From positions 1 to 64,000 of the IMG/VR virus record IMGVR_UViG_3300031746_000007: 64,000 bases of DNA. One strand, given 5' to 3'. Below the pieces are notes generated by a model. That model was not told the DNA's origin. It saw nothing but the letters and a program-made list of their open reading frames with translations, and searched no databases. The translations under genes were made by a program, and so were the position numbers. This DNA comes from a virus. The first letter of the stretch is position 1. Each line of letters begins with the position of its first letter. This document shows, piece by piece, positions 16,866 through 25,746 of the stretch.

Positions 16866-17696
16866 CTACAAAGAGAACGACGGGATGCTGAACTGAAGCT
16901 GCTCGCCGGTCGGTCGCGTCGTGGCCCTGATAGCTATCGTGAGCGTGTTGCTCGAGTCCAGGGTCAACACCACCGACGCCGCCGACACTTCCGGCTCCTT
17001 CAAAACCTGACGCTCGATCGCGGTCTTGAGCTGCCGCAAGCTCCCGGGTTGAATCGTTTCCTTGACCCGGTAGGTCACCCCGTAGTTCGGGAGGTGAAAG
17101 AACTCGCCTTGCCGGGTCGAGAGCCGGCGGATGATGAGCTTCTTGATCAGCTCGAGCCCGGTCACCGTTTCGTAGTCGCCGGAGGATGTCGTCACGAGCG
17201 TACCGCCGAACACGTCCGGCGAGCCTTGCGGAGACTGCGGGTTCGCGATGTCCCGGGCGATCGCGCCACGCTTGGCGAGCTTGGCCTGCATGCTCGTGTC
17301 GGTGTCGGCGACGAGCCCGGCGAACTGCGCCTTGCGTGGCGGCAGCAAGAGACCGCCGCCGGCGTCGAGCAAGGTGATGCTCGAGACCTCGTGCACGATG
17401 GTCGCGTCACCGAACGGCTGGTCGACCACGATGCCGTAGATCGTGGGTGTGTACTCGATCACGCTCATCACGTTCAGGTAGGTCGGGCCGTCGAGACGTT
17501 GCACCGTCCAGGTCGCGGGATTGAGCGCATCACCGGCGGCGACTTTCGAGGCGTGCATCGGCTCGTTCGTCAAGTAAACGCGCACCTCGTTCACACTGGT
17601 TGCCACGGCAGCGGCGAGGCTGAGCCCCTCCGCGAATGGCGGCGAGCCGAGCGGTCCGAGTCCATACGGGTCGAGTCCCCAGCCATAGAGAGTCAT
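16866..17696 (-). CDS. gp25-like baseplate wedge protein with N-terminal extension
   Basis: 276 aa. The C-terminal about 110 residues (LIIRRLSTRQGEFFHLPNYG ... LKTAIERQVLKEPEVSAASV) match the pattern of the GPW/gp25 family: an arginine strand with GE, a Y-G turn, then a helix ending in EP. The N-terminal 160 residues are an additional domain rich in G, P and V. The ATG at 17696 is chosen because it overlaps the upstream stop as TGATG and has a G-rich ribosome site. gp25 family proteins initiate sheath assembly in the baseplate. Confidence 0.75.
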   Translation of the reverse strand: MTLYGWGLDPYGLGPLGSPPFAEGLSLAAAVATSVNEVRVYLTNEPMHASKVAAGDALNPATWTVQRLDGPTYLNVMSVIEYTPTIYGIVVDQPFGDATIVHEVSSITLLDAGGGLLLPPRKAQFAGLVADTDTSMQAKLAKRGAIARDIANPQSPQGSPDVFGGTLVTTSSGDYETVTGLELIKKLIIRRLSTRQGEFFHLPNYGVTYRVKETIQPGSLRQLKTAIERQVLKEPEVSAASVVLTLDSSNTLTIAIRATTRPTGEQLQFSIPSFSL

Positions 17697-18082
17697 GCGA
17701 TCACCCCCCGGGTGTCGACCCGTAGCCAAGCGGCACCGTCAGAGAATGCCACGATCGGCAGCCCGGCCGCACCGTTGCTCACGTAGATCATCGAGCCGAC
17801 ATTCGCCGCGGCTGCCGGCACCGTCGCGACGGTGTAGCTCGGGAGCCGTACCGGGAACACTGTCGCACCGGTTTGATTGAGACGCTCGATCGCGATCGAC
17901 AACGCGTCGAGGTAGTCGAGCCACGGCTTGACCTGCGGCGCCGGCGTCGCGGGGTCTTCGAACGTGGGCGCGATGACCTGCGTAGCTCCGACGTTGGCGC
18001 CGTACCGGAACACCGACTCGACCTCGGTACGGATCGCGACCATGCGGTCGGCGTCGCTCTGTTGCACCGCTAGCGCTGGCAT
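17693..18082 (-). CDS. Baseplate-region protein, unknown
   Basis: 129 aa. An N-terminal helix (VQQSDADRMVAIRTEVESVFRYG) is followed by a beta-rich C-terminus ending in strands that resemble head/tail decoration loops (GSMIYVSNGAAGLPIVAFSDG), a pattern often seen at fibre or spike tips. It lies between the spike gpV-like protein and the gp25-like wedge. No family is recognised. Confidence 0.7.
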   Translation of the reverse strand: MPALAVQQSDADRMVAIRTEVESVFRYGANVGATQVIAPTFEDPATPAPQVKPWLDYLDALSIAIERLNQTGATVFPVRLPSYTVATVPAAAANVGSMIYVSNGAAGLPIVAFSDGAAWLRVDTRGVIA

Positions 18083-18089
18083 CGTCGCC

Positions 18090-18926
18090 TCACTTCGTGT
18101 TGCTCACGGTCGAGAGATAGCTCACAGCCGCCGCCTCAAAGGTGCCGATCTGCGTAGCTGCGGCGGTTTCCGGGGTCGCCTTCCCGGCGAACAACCCCTG
18201 TAGCGCCAAGAACCCGGGCTTCAGCGCGGCCAAAGGACCGACCGCCGCATTCGCGAGCACCAAGAACTGCGCGGCGGCGAGCGTATAGAAGGCCGCCGAC
18301 GAGCTGTGCGCCGCTTGTACCGCAGTGTTAGAGACCGCTTCTTTCGCCCGGTACGTCGTGCCGAGAACGAGTTGCTCGGTTGCATTCTCGTCCCCGAGGC
18401 GCACGACCGGGCTCTTCGCGATGACGCGTGAAGCACCGTCGATCACGACGTCGGTACCCGCCTTGAGCGTGACCGTCGCATCCGAGTCGATCTCGACCTT
18501 GCCCGAGCCGGTGACCTTGAGCCGAAGATTCTTGTCCTTCTCGACGACCAGCATGATCTCGGCGGGATCGAGCACTGCCTCCGCCGGCGGGGTGTCGGCG
18601 GCGGTCCACAAGCGCTTGACGACGGTGACCCCCAGCCGCGGGTCGCCGCCGGGGATGACGACGATCAAATCATCGTGAAGGTGGATCGGGGTGTAGAACC
18701 CGAATCCCGGACCGACGTAGTCCGACGCCACGACCGCCGTGTACTTCTCGCCAGTCGGCATGAGCTGCACGTTGACGAACACCCCGTACTTAGGGTCGAC
18801 CTTCGATTCGCCGAGCGCGACCGCGAGTGACACCCACGCGCGCGGATCGATGCCGGGGCGCGACACCGCTTGAGCGAGCCGGCCCGTGTCCATTTTGCTC
18901 GAGACGCGTGCGCGAGTGTGCAACAT
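18090..18926 (-). CDS. Baseplate spike / gpV-like assembly protein
   Basis: 278 aa. Residues about 20-110 look like an OB-fold with the G.FV.V path seen in phage baseplate assembly protein V. Residues about 120-200 are repeating short strands (LRLKVTGSGKVEIDSD, ATVTLKAGTDVVIDG) as in the beta-prism needle of gpV/gp5C spikes. The C-terminus is an Ala-rich helix region. The ATG at 18926 (TGATG with the hub stop) is preferred to a GTG one codon upstream. It pierces the outer membrane in related phages. Confidence 0.78.
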   Translation of the reverse strand: MLHTRARVSSKMDTGRLAQAVSRPGIDPRAWVSLAVALGESKVDPKYGVFVNVQLMPTGEKYTAVVASDYVGPGFGFYTPIHLHDDLIVVIPGGDPRLGVTVVKRLWTAADTPPAEAVLDPAEIMLVVEKDKNLRLKVTGSGKVEIDSDATVTLKAGTDVVIDGASRVIAKSPVVRLGDENATEQLVLGTTYRAKEAVSNTAVQAAHSSSAAFYTLAAAQFLVLANAAVGPLAALKPGFLALQGLFAGKATPETAAATQIGTFEAAAVSYLSTVSNTK

Positions 18927-20875
18927 CACCCATCCCCCAAGACTTCAACCGTACCGATAAAGTCGCTAGCGTCCGTGACCTCGCCTATCTCGACGGACGT
19001 CGGCTCTGCCGCGCCAATCACCGCGGTTGTCGCCGTAGCCGAATAGCGCATCTCGACGAAGTTTTGGAAGTCGAACGCGATGCCAAGACCAGCGTCGTTG
19101 CTCCAATCGAACTTGACCGTCGTCACGCGGAACGTCTTGGTGAGTTGCTGGTTCGACCCGTGGGCAGACTGCACGATCGCGGTCGCCAACGCCTTATCGC
19201 CCAACCGCTTCGCGACCGCTTCAATCTCCGCCGCCTCCGACCGACGTGTGTGATCGAGCAGCTCGTGTGCAAACGTCGGAAAGGTCTGCAACCCTGAGTC
19301 GACCGTGCGGAATTCGACGGGATCCCCGGGACGTAGACGAAGGAGATCGGGGTCCTGGTTATTGCCGCCGAAGCTCGAGAGGTTCTTCGTCGTGACCGAC
19401 CCGCCTAGCTCCTGTCGACCGATCTCCGCGTGCAAATTCTTCGCGATGTTCTCGAGGGTTTTTTGGTTCCGGATACCGTAGACCGGGAAGTAAAGCTCGT
19501 CTGTTTTGGCACCCTTGCCGCTCGAGCCGACCTTCGACGTGCGCTTCGCCGTGTCAGTCTCGGGTGGGTAGACCGCTCTCAGGAGGCGGTTGTCGGGCCC
19601 CTTGACCGGGTTGTCCCCGTCGTAGCTCACCACTTTGATCGCTGGCACGACCACGCCACCGAGCTTGCGTTCGAACTTCAGGTTCTGAATGTCTTTGCCG
19701 AAGACCATGCGCCGGTACCCGAACGGTGCCTCCGGCTTCGACACAAGAGGATGTCCGACCTCGCGCTTGTGCGGTTGGTTGCCACCGAACGGGTACGGGA
19801 AGTTGGGGTCGAACGGGTTTTGATCTACGGTCCTCTGATCGAAGAGAGACCGCGCCGGACGGATGCGCAGCTGCGGTCCGACGAAGTAGGGAATACCCCC
19901 GACGAGCAAACAGTAGTTGGTGATCAAATCCCAGTAGCTGATCGTGTCGGGGTTGCCTTGCGTCGTCGGTACCGTCTCGCCGTTCTGCCCCGCTTGCGCT
20001 TGACTCGCCTCGTCGGGGTCGGCGTCGAACTGCGGGCGCGTCTGGTCACCGACGACGTGCGGACTAGGGACTACCCCGTTCGGCCACTCGGACGCTTGTG
20101 TCGCTACCTGAATCCCACCGCCTTGCGGATTGAACCGGTTGACGAGGTTGCGCACGACCACGTCGATCGGTTGCTTCAGGCTGAGCAGTTTAAGGATCTT
20201 CGGCGACACGTTGGTGTCGAGCAGCGTGCCGCGCAGATCACGCCCTTCGATATGGATGTAGCTACCGCGATCGCTGAACTCCGCGGTGATGGTGTCAGCC
20301 ATGCCGACTAAAACAAGGTTCGTCGAGGTCGGCACGAGCACGGAGGAGCGCCGGCCGCCTTCCTCGACACGCCCGACCATGCCGTTGGCCCACTCGGCGT
20401 GACTCACCGTTCCGAGGTGGATCTCGGCGCGCAGCGCGCGGATGACACGGGGGTCGATGGGCAGATCGCGATGTAAGATGTCGAGAGCGAATGTTCCCGC
20501 CTGCCTGTACCCAGGAAGCTCGATTGAAGCGCCCTTGGGAATGATGTTCATCACCTTGCTTGCCGAGATCGAACCAGCCTCGGCAACGATGTCGGGTCCG
20601 AGCCCAACCTCTTCGTCGGTAGTGACTATAGCGAGCCCGGGGATCACGAGTGTGTCGAGTGTCAACCCGTCGACCGATATTTCCTCTGGGGAGAGATCTA
20701 CCGTCACCTCCCCGATCTCCCCTGTAAACTCTTTCGCGTCAGCCATTTGATCCGACGTCTTCGGTGCGAACTTCTCCTTCAAACCTTCATCGAATAGGAT
20801 CTGAAGATTGACCACGAGGCTAGGTCGAAAGACGGAATTTGCCGCCGCCGATCCGCTGTTGCCAGATTCGCCCAT
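18926..20875 (-). CDS. Baseplate hub protein, gpD/gp27-like
   Basis: 649 aa. It contains HIEGRDLRGTLLD (about residues 205-217), a phrase typical of late-control gene D / gp27 hub proteins, and a long C-terminal region with Arg/Lys-rich strands and LRLRPGDPVEF. It lies between the LysM protein and the gpV-like spike, the conserved hub position. It is longer than P2 gpD (about 390 aa), because of inserts in the middle (SQAQAGQNGETVPTTQGN). Confidence 0.75.
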   Translation of the reverse strand: MGESGNSGSAAANSVFRPSLVVNLQILFDEGLKEKFAPKTSDQMADAKEFTGEIGEVTVDLSPEEISVDGLTLDTLVIPGLAIVTTDEEVGLGPDIVAEAGSISASKVMNIIPKGASIELPGYRQAGTFALDILHRDLPIDPRVIRALRAEIHLGTVSHAEWANGMVGRVEEGGRRSSVLVPTSTNLVLVGMADTITAEFSDRGSYIHIEGRDLRGTLLDTNVSPKILKLLSLKQPIDVVVRNLVNRFNPQGGGIQVATQASEWPNGVVPSPHVVGDQTRPQFDADPDEASQAQAGQNGETVPTTQGNPDTISYWDLITNYCLLVGGIPYFVGPQLRIRPARSLFDQRTVDQNPFDPNFPYPFGGNQPHKREVGHPLVSKPEAPFGYRRMVFGKDIQNLKFERKLGGVVVPAIKVVSYDGDNPVKGPDNRLLRAVYPPETDTAKRTSKVGSSGKGAKTDELYFPVYGIRNQKTLENIAKNLHAEIGRQELGGSVTTKNLSSFGGNNQDPDLLRLRPGDPVEFRTVDSGLQTFPTFAHELLDHTRRSEAAEIEAVAKRLGDKALATAIVQSAHGSNQQLTKTFRVTTVKFDWSNDAGLGIAFDFQNFVEMRYSATATTAVIGAAEPTSVEIGEVTDASDFIGTVEVLGDG

Positions 20876-20876
20876 G

Positions 20877-22088
20877 CTACGGTGCCCGCAGCGTACTGGC
20901 CGGCGCGGGCTGCCCCAGCGAGTTGAGTTGTGGAACGATCACGACGTCTCCCGCGATCAGCCGACTGGTGTTGAAACCGTTATAGAGCATGAGCCGGATC
21001 CACTCGTCCGGCGTGCCGTAGTATTGCGTCGACACGTCGCGGAGATCCATCCCGTCTCGAGCGATGAACGTCGCGAGCGGCTTCGTCTGGTCCTGCGTCT
21101 GCGCGATCATCTCTTGCTGCCGGCGAGCCACCTCCGCCTTGAGCTTGCGCGCCGCCCGCTTCGCCTTCCGTATCGCGCGCTCCGCGGCGAGCACCTCGTC
21201 TTGCGACTCGGCATTCGGGTCCACACCAGGCAACGCGTTCGGGTCGTCTACCGTCACCGACGACGAGGTCACGGGGTCGAACCCGACAGCTCGCGCGATG
21301 CGCGCCGGGATATTCTCTATCGTCTTGACCAGCTCCTTGCACTGGTCGCCGATGGTCTGACACGCTGCGATCATGTTGCCGGCAATTGCATACGGGGCGA
21401 CGACGAGCTTCGCCGCCTGCTTCGCCAGGTCGACGAGCCCGGACACCGCCGCGACGATGTTGTCGAGGATGGTGTTGACTGCGTTGATCCAGCTGGCGAT
21501 AGCTGCGAACTCAGACTTCAATTCGTTGATTGCCCCGATGAGGGAGTTCACCGCGGCGATGATCGAATTGATCATGTCGGCCAAGCTCGAGAGCACGTTG
21601 AATACGATCGGCAGCTCGTCTTCACCCTGGCTCATCCAGGTAAATTCCATCTCCCACTCGACGTCTTCGGCGCGCAGCCACGTTTGCTTGAACTTCGTGA
21701 GGATGCCCTGCCTGACGATGTCATCCCACCCAACCTCGACGAGAGACCCGCGCCGGCGGAACCCGTCCGCGAGCTTCACGAGGTCCGAGACATTGTCAAC
21801 GATCGAGCCGTTGTAGTACGCCTTGCCGGTCTGCCCGAGGATCGGGATGCCGAGGTGGCTCGTCGTTTTGATGAACCGGTCCTTCCACATGCCGTTGATC
21901 GACGTCGTTCCTTCTTGTGGCCCAAGCATCTGCACGGTCGCGATTGGGTTGCCCGGGTACCACGTGAACTCGGCCCGCATCGAACCTTCGAACGTCATCG
22001 GCCGATAGGGCAACGCGCGCCCGACCAGCTCGAGCGAGTTGCGCTCGCCTTGAAGCTCGACGATGACGAGTGAACTGGGGTCGCCCAT
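20877..22088 (-). CDS. LysM-domain baseplate/tail protein
   Basis: 403 aa. The N-terminus has strands around a W-Y-P-G turn, the centre (about residues 165-270) is a long hydrophobic-helical stretch with repeated I/V/A spacing (SLADMINSIIAAVNSLIG), and residues about 300-330 are a basic coiled coil. The C-terminal 50 residues have a LysM-like pattern (DLRDVSTQYYGTPDEWIRLM ... GDVVIVPQL). LysM proteins at this place, just after the tape measure, are known tail-hub parts of many myoviruses (gp53-like). Confidence 0.75.
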   Translation of the reverse strand: MGDPSSLVIVELQGERNSLELVGRALPYRPMTFEGSMRAEFTWYPGNPIATVQMLGPQEGTTSINGMWKDRFIKTTSHLGIPILGQTGKAYYNGSIVDNVSDLVKLADGFRRRGSLVEVGWDDIVRQGILTKFKQTWLRAEDVEWEMEFTWMSQGEDELPIVFNVLSSLADMINSIIAAVNSLIGAINELKSEFAAIASWINAVNTILDNIVAAVSGLVDLAKQAAKLVVAPYAIAGNMIAACQTIGDQCKELVKTIENIPARIARAVGFDPVTSSSVTVDDPNALPGVDPNAESQDEVLAAERAIRKAKRAARKLKAEVARRQQEMIAQTQDQTKPLATFIARDGMDLRDVSTQYYGTPDEWIRLMLYNGFNTSRLIAGDVVIVPQLNSLGQPAPASTLRAP

Positions 22089-22091
22089 CTA

Positions 22092-23972
22092 CTACCTCAA
22101 AGCGAAGGCGGGGGTGAACCCGCTCTGTAGCTTGCGCTCCCCGAGCGCGGCCAGGTCGGACGAGAACGCGAGCGCGATGCGGTCGGGGTCGAACCCTTCG
22201 GAGAACTTCTGCGTGATGTCGAACCGACTGCCGCGGAAGTCGTAGTTCGGCGCCGGCGGTCGGTCCTTGTTTGCTGCGTCTCGGTCGGCCTTCCGCTTGG
22301 CGATGAGGGCATTCGTCCGCGCGATCTCCCGCTGCCGTTGCTTCTCGTTCGTCTGGTCTTCGGTGTACTTCCAGGCACGTCCGAGAATGCTCGGCAACCC
22401 CTCTTGGAGTGCGGCGACCGGGTTCTTCGCGATGAACGAAATCGTCTCCATGATAGTCTGCAAGAGGTGGACCTGTGCGTCGAGCACGTCCGAGAAGATC
22501 ATCACGACGCCGAACACGAACTTGTGAAAGAAGCTGCCGAGCGCCGAGTCTTCGCTGAAGGTCGTGGTGAACAGGTCGGCGATGACCATGAACCGCGACA
22601 CGATCTTGTCGAACGCCAGGCTCACGTGCGAGCCGATGCTGTCGACGTTGTTGCGGATGAGGTCGACGGCCTTGAGAACGGTGGCGATGACTACCGCGAG
22701 CACGACCGCGCCACCCACGAGCCGCAACGCCGTAGCCGCGAACCGCGCCATGCCGGGGAGCGCTCGCGTGAACCGGCCGAACACTCCGGCGACCCCTGGG
22801 ACCTTCGGCACGGGCACTTTAGATAGCGCGGTTGGGATCCGAGCGATGGTCTTCTCCGAGAACTTGCCGAGCCCGTCGCCGTAGATTGCTTTCCCCTTGA
22901 TCGCCAGAACAATGCGCGTCGTGTTCACGTTCATAGCCGTGATGATCGGGGTGTTGGCCGCCGCCTGCGAAGCCTTCTCCGCCGCCACACCAACGGCAGA
23001 AGCCGCGGCGCCGCCGACTTTGACCCCCGCCGACTCCAAGAACCCGCCGCCGAGCTTCTTGCCCCACCCGACCATGCCGGTGCCGGTCATCTTCATCAGA
23101 GAGAAGTTGAGCAGGAGCACCTTCGTGACCTGCTTCACCGTCCCAAGGTGGTCGCGAAGAAAATTCGCCAACGTCTCGCCGAACTTCTTCGCCTTCGGCA
23201 ACCATTCTGTGAGCTGGTCGCTCAGACCCCGCATGAGGTCTTCGACGACTGGCAGGAGTTGGATGCCGATGATGCGCTGAATGTTCTCCCACGTGCCTCG
23301 GATCTTGAGCCCTAGCTCCCGGATTCGCGACTGCCGGTCGATGTTCTCCTGCGTCGCAATGCCGAGCTTCTTGTACTCCGCGACCTGCTCGCGAATATGC
23401 TCCGGTCCTTTCTTGAGCAGGTTCGTAAACTTTCTCGCCGTCTCACCCTGCATTCGGAACAGGAGACCGACCTTCGCTTGATCGACCGTGCCCTTCTTCG
23501 CGTGCTCCGCCATCTTCATAATGGCTTTTTCCGGGCCTTGCGAAAGGTCGATGCCGAGCCGTTGGAACTCCTTCCCCATGCCCTGCATGCCGCGGCGCAT
23601 CCCGTGCGCCGCCATGTTCGCTCGAGCCCCCGCCTTCGACATCTGCATGAGCGCGCGAACGCCTTCGTTCCCGCTGATCCCGACCGACTCCATGGCATCT
23701 ATGAGACCGCCGGCGCTGTCCGCCGACATCTTCGTGTAGTCCTGCACCTTCTTGAGCTGGTCGAGGTACTCCTGCGTGCCCTTGACGATATGCGTGAGTG
23801 ACATCGCGCCGCCGGCCACCGCAGCGATCGAACCGAACGTGCCGACAACATTCGACGCCTTGTCGAACAATCCACTAACCCTCGACGCCGACGACGTGAG
23901 AGCCGACAACGCCGTCGCGCCCTTGTTGTTGACGACGAAATTCGTAGTGACGTTGTTGACAATGTCGGTCAT
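22092..23972 (-). CDS. Tail tape measure protein
   Basis: 626 aa. It begins with a polar helix and a Gly/Ala-rich hydrophobic segment (about 44-60), then helical sequence with many basic residues, and a clear membrane-type segment at about 412-437 (LRLVGGAVVLAVVIATVLKA). The M- and G-rich motif near 117-135 (ANMAAHGMRRGMQGMGKE) is common in tape measures of short contractile tails. It directly follows the two-frame chaperone. Its start overlaps the stop of the frameshift extension as ATGA. At roughly 1.5 angstroms per residue it would suit a tail of about 90 nm. Confidence 0.88.
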   Translation of the reverse strand: MTDIVNNVTTNFVVNNKGATALSALTSSASRVSGLFDKASNVVGTFGSIAAVAGGAMSLTHIVKGTQEYLDQLKKVQDYTKMSADSAGGLIDAMESVGISGNEGVRALMQMSKAGARANMAAHGMRRGMQGMGKEFQRLGIDLSQGPEKAIMKMAEHAKKGTVDQAKVGLLFRMQGETARKFTNLLKKGPEHIREQVAEYKKLGIATQENIDRQSRIRELGLKIRGTWENIQRIIGIQLLPVVEDLMRGLSDQLTEWLPKAKKFGETLANFLRDHLGTVKQVTKVLLLNFSLMKMTGTGMVGWGKKLGGGFLESAGVKVGGAAASAVGVAAEKASQAAANTPIITAMNVNTTRIVLAIKGKAIYGDGLGKFSEKTIARIPTALSKVPVPKVPGVAGVFGRFTRALPGMARFAATALRLVGGAVVLAVVIATVLKAVDLIRNNVDSIGSHVSLAFDKIVSRFMVIADLFTTTFSEDSALGSFFHKFVFGVVMIFSDVLDAQVHLLQTIMETISFIAKNPVAALQEGLPSILGRAWKYTEDQTNEKQRQREIARTNALIAKRKADRDAANKDRPPAPNYDFRGSRFDITQKFSEGFDPDRIALAFSSDLAALGERKLQSGFTPAFALR

Positions 23973-24221
23973 CGATCCACCTTCATTGCTTCGCCCTCGT
24001 CTCGGATCAATTGGCCGACCTCAGTCGACAGGTCGCATAGATCCGAGACCGTCATGCCGAGACAGTCCTCGACGCCCTGGTGCCCGTAGCGCCCCAAGAA
24101 AGCGATCGTCTTCCAAATGTCGCGCACATGCTCTGCCACCCCGTGTCGGGCTATGCTGAGCGCGTAGCTGGCGAAATCTATTCGACCCGAACCTCTCGGC
24201 TCCCCAGAAAATCCTCGACGT
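23969..24221 (-). CDS. Tail assembly chaperone, -1 frameshift extension (no start of its own)
   Basis: This frame is open from a stop at 24221-24223 to a TGA at 23969-23971 and would give about 83 residues, ending IRDEGEAMKVDR. It contains a convincing helical protein sequence (DFASYALSIARHGVAEHVRD, AFLGRYGHQGVEDCLGM) but no well-placed start with a ribosome site. It overlaps the end of the upstream frame and is in the -1 frame relative to it. Tail chaperones of phages such as lambda, P2 and Mu are extended this way. The slip must occur between 24221 and 24178, where the message has TTTT and GGGG runs. Confidence 0.65.
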
Positions 24222-24564
24222 CAGACTCCGCCGGCGAGTGCAGCTTCGCATGAGCTGTCATCACGAGGTTGCGAAGCATTGGGCTCATCGTGTTGAACGC
24301 CTTGTCGGCGCTCCCATCCGCGATACTGACGCGCTCGCCGTTCACCTCGGCGATCGATTGCTGCACCTGTTCATAAGCCAGCTTGATCGGATCTCCGTTA
24401 GAACGCTTCGCCGCCATCATCTCCTCGCGCGCAGTCAGCTGCACGAGCCCGACCGTCTTGAAGTCTTCGCCACCCAACGCCGAAGGCACCTTGTAGGTGT
24501 AGATCGGGCGTGATGGTTTCTGAGCCAGTGCTTCCGAAATGTTCTGAGTTGCCTTCGTCGCCAT
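24178..24564 (-). CDS. Tail assembly chaperone, first frame
   Basis: 128 aa. It lies between the tube and the tape measure, the fixed place of the tail assembly chaperone (lambda gpG, P2 gpE). It has the usual mixed helical content, with VQLTAREEMMAAKR near residue 40 and an end DVEDFLGSREVRVE. The start at 24564 has GGAGG seven bases upstream. The last codons overlap a second frame whose product continues the domain, so a minor, longer product made by ribosomal slippage is likely. Confidence 0.8.
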   Translation of the reverse strand: MATKATQNISEALAQKPSRPIYTYKVPSALGGEDFKTVGLVQLTAREEMMAAKRSNGDPIKLAYEQVQQSIAEVNGERVSIADGSADKAFNTMSPMLRNLVMTAHAKLHSPAESDVEDFLGSREVRVE

Positions 24565-24603
24565 TGTGTCTCCTCCTGACACGGCACGCGCTCGCGTGCC
24601 TGG

Positions 24604-25035
24604 TTACAAGATGGTGCCGTCCGACGCTTGGAAGTCGATGCCGACCGTACCGTAGTCGGCGCGGCTGCCGAAGCTCAGCGGGATCTCGCCGAAGAACGCG
24701 TCGCTGATCAGCACGCGCGGCTTGTCGCCGTTCGGGAAGTTCAGCGTCGCCTTGATGTTGATCTGCGTGCCCGGGGTGCGCCGCTTGGCGCGGTCGACGA
24801 TCGACTTGATGATGTCGAAGACATCCTGGTTCTCGTAGTGGAACTCGATGCGCCCGCGCATGCCATTGAAGATCTCGTCGTAGCGGTTCGTCTTCTCGCC
24901 GAGGTAGGCTTCCTCCTTCGTCTCGAGCTTGTAGGCGAACTCAAACGACCGGACGTCGGTCGTGGTGTCCGCGACCTCGCCGTCGACGATGAGCGAAACC
25001 TCGACCTCTTGTCCTTTGATGCGTTGGTCGGCCAC
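24604..25035 (-). CDS. Tail tube protein
   Basis: 143 aa, starting with GTG at 25035, with AAGGAG eight bases upstream. Beta-rich, with the layout of contractile-tail tube proteins: an N-terminal strand pair (GQEVEVSLIVDGEVA), a central F-rich strand, a helix (DVFDIIKSIVDRAKRR) and C-terminal strands with FFGEIPLSF. It is encoded between the sheath region and the chaperone, as expected. It is separated from the gene before it by a strong terminator-like hairpin, which may reduce or allow separate control of tube expression. Confidence 0.8.
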   Translation of the reverse strand: MADQRIKGQEVEVSLIVDGEVADTTTDVRSFEFAYKLETKEEAYLGEKTNRYDEIFNGMRGRIEFHYENQDVFDIIKSIVDRAKRRTPGTQINIKATLNFPNGDKPRVLISDAFFGEIPLSFGSRADYGTVGIDFQASDGTIL

Positions 25036-25051
25036 TGGAATCTCCTTTGCG

Positions 25052-25099
25052 CAAAAAGAAAAAAGGCACGTGGTATCGCCGAAGCGAAAACCACGTGCC
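25052..25099 (-). terminator. Rho-independent terminator-like hairpin upstream of the tube gene
   Basis: On the minus strand a perfect 10-bp stem (GGCACGTGGT with ACCACGTGCC) around a 15-base loop is followed directly by TTTTTTCTTTTT. This is a textbook intrinsic terminator read in the direction of the late genes. It lies between the 187-residue protein gene and the tube gene, in a 137-bp gap that also holds a second small inverted repeat (AGCCCG/CGGGCT near 25142-25162). It would partly end the sheath transcript here. Confidence 0.8.
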
Positions 25100-25172
25100 C
25101 TATCCCCGGGGGTTTAGCCCGGGTGAAGCCGTGTCATGCCAAGCCCGATACTGCACCGGGCTCAGTCTACCG

Positions 25173-25736
25173 TCAAGCCCTGGTCACCAGGATGATGATC
25201 TCGCCGGCGACCGTGTTCTTGCTCCGACGAAGCACGAGCGTCCCGCCGGCCGGGATGACCGGCGTCTCTTGCACGATGACGCCGCCGTCGCGCCCCTTCG
25301 ACGCCGTCGACGTGTCAAAGGCATCCGACAAAGCGCTTCCGCCGCCACCGGTAGCGTTGCGCAGCTGCGCCGACGATGCCGACACCGCCGTCTTGACGAG
25401 CACCATCGCGTCGAGGATGCGGAACGCATACGGGGCGTTCGCGTTGTAGAGGATGACATCGTCCGCCGTCCCGCCGACGCCAGCCGTGAACTGTTGCCGA
25501 ATCACGTTCGCGACCGGGATGCTCGGGAGCGCGTCGTGAGACGTCGCCACGTCACCGCTCTTCGTGAGCGTCACGTGGAACACCTTCGCCGCCGCCGCGC
25601 CGCCGAGCGCATCAGTGAGCACGGAACGACTGGCCGCGGTCAGCACCGCGATCTCCCGGTTTGCCAGCACACCCCGATAAGGGGCGGGCAACGCGACCGT
25701 GTCGCCCGCGATGTTCTCGACCTTGAAGAGAGGCAT
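25173..25736 (-). CDS. Structural-region protein between sheath and tube, unknown
   Basis: 187 aa. The N-terminus is beta-rich (VENIAGDTVALPAPYRGVLA), a Gly-rich turn (RNATGGGGSALSDAF) lies near residue 125, and the C-terminus again consists of strands (GGTLVLRRSKNTVAGEIIILV). It resembles single-domain virion proteins, perhaps a second tube or a decoration protein. It starts at 25736 with GGAGACACCC upstream and is co-transcribed with the sheath gene. Confidence 0.75.
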   Translation of the reverse strand: MPLFKVENIAGDTVALPAPYRGVLANREIAVLTAASRSVLTDALGGAAAAKVFHVTLTKSGDVATSHDALPSIPVANVIRQQFTAGVGGTADDVILYNANAPYAFRILDAMVLVKTAVSASSAQLRNATGGGGSALSDAFDTSTASKGRDGGVIVQETPVIPAGGTLVLRRSKNTVAGEIIILVTRA

Positions 25737-25746
25737 GGGTGTCTCC

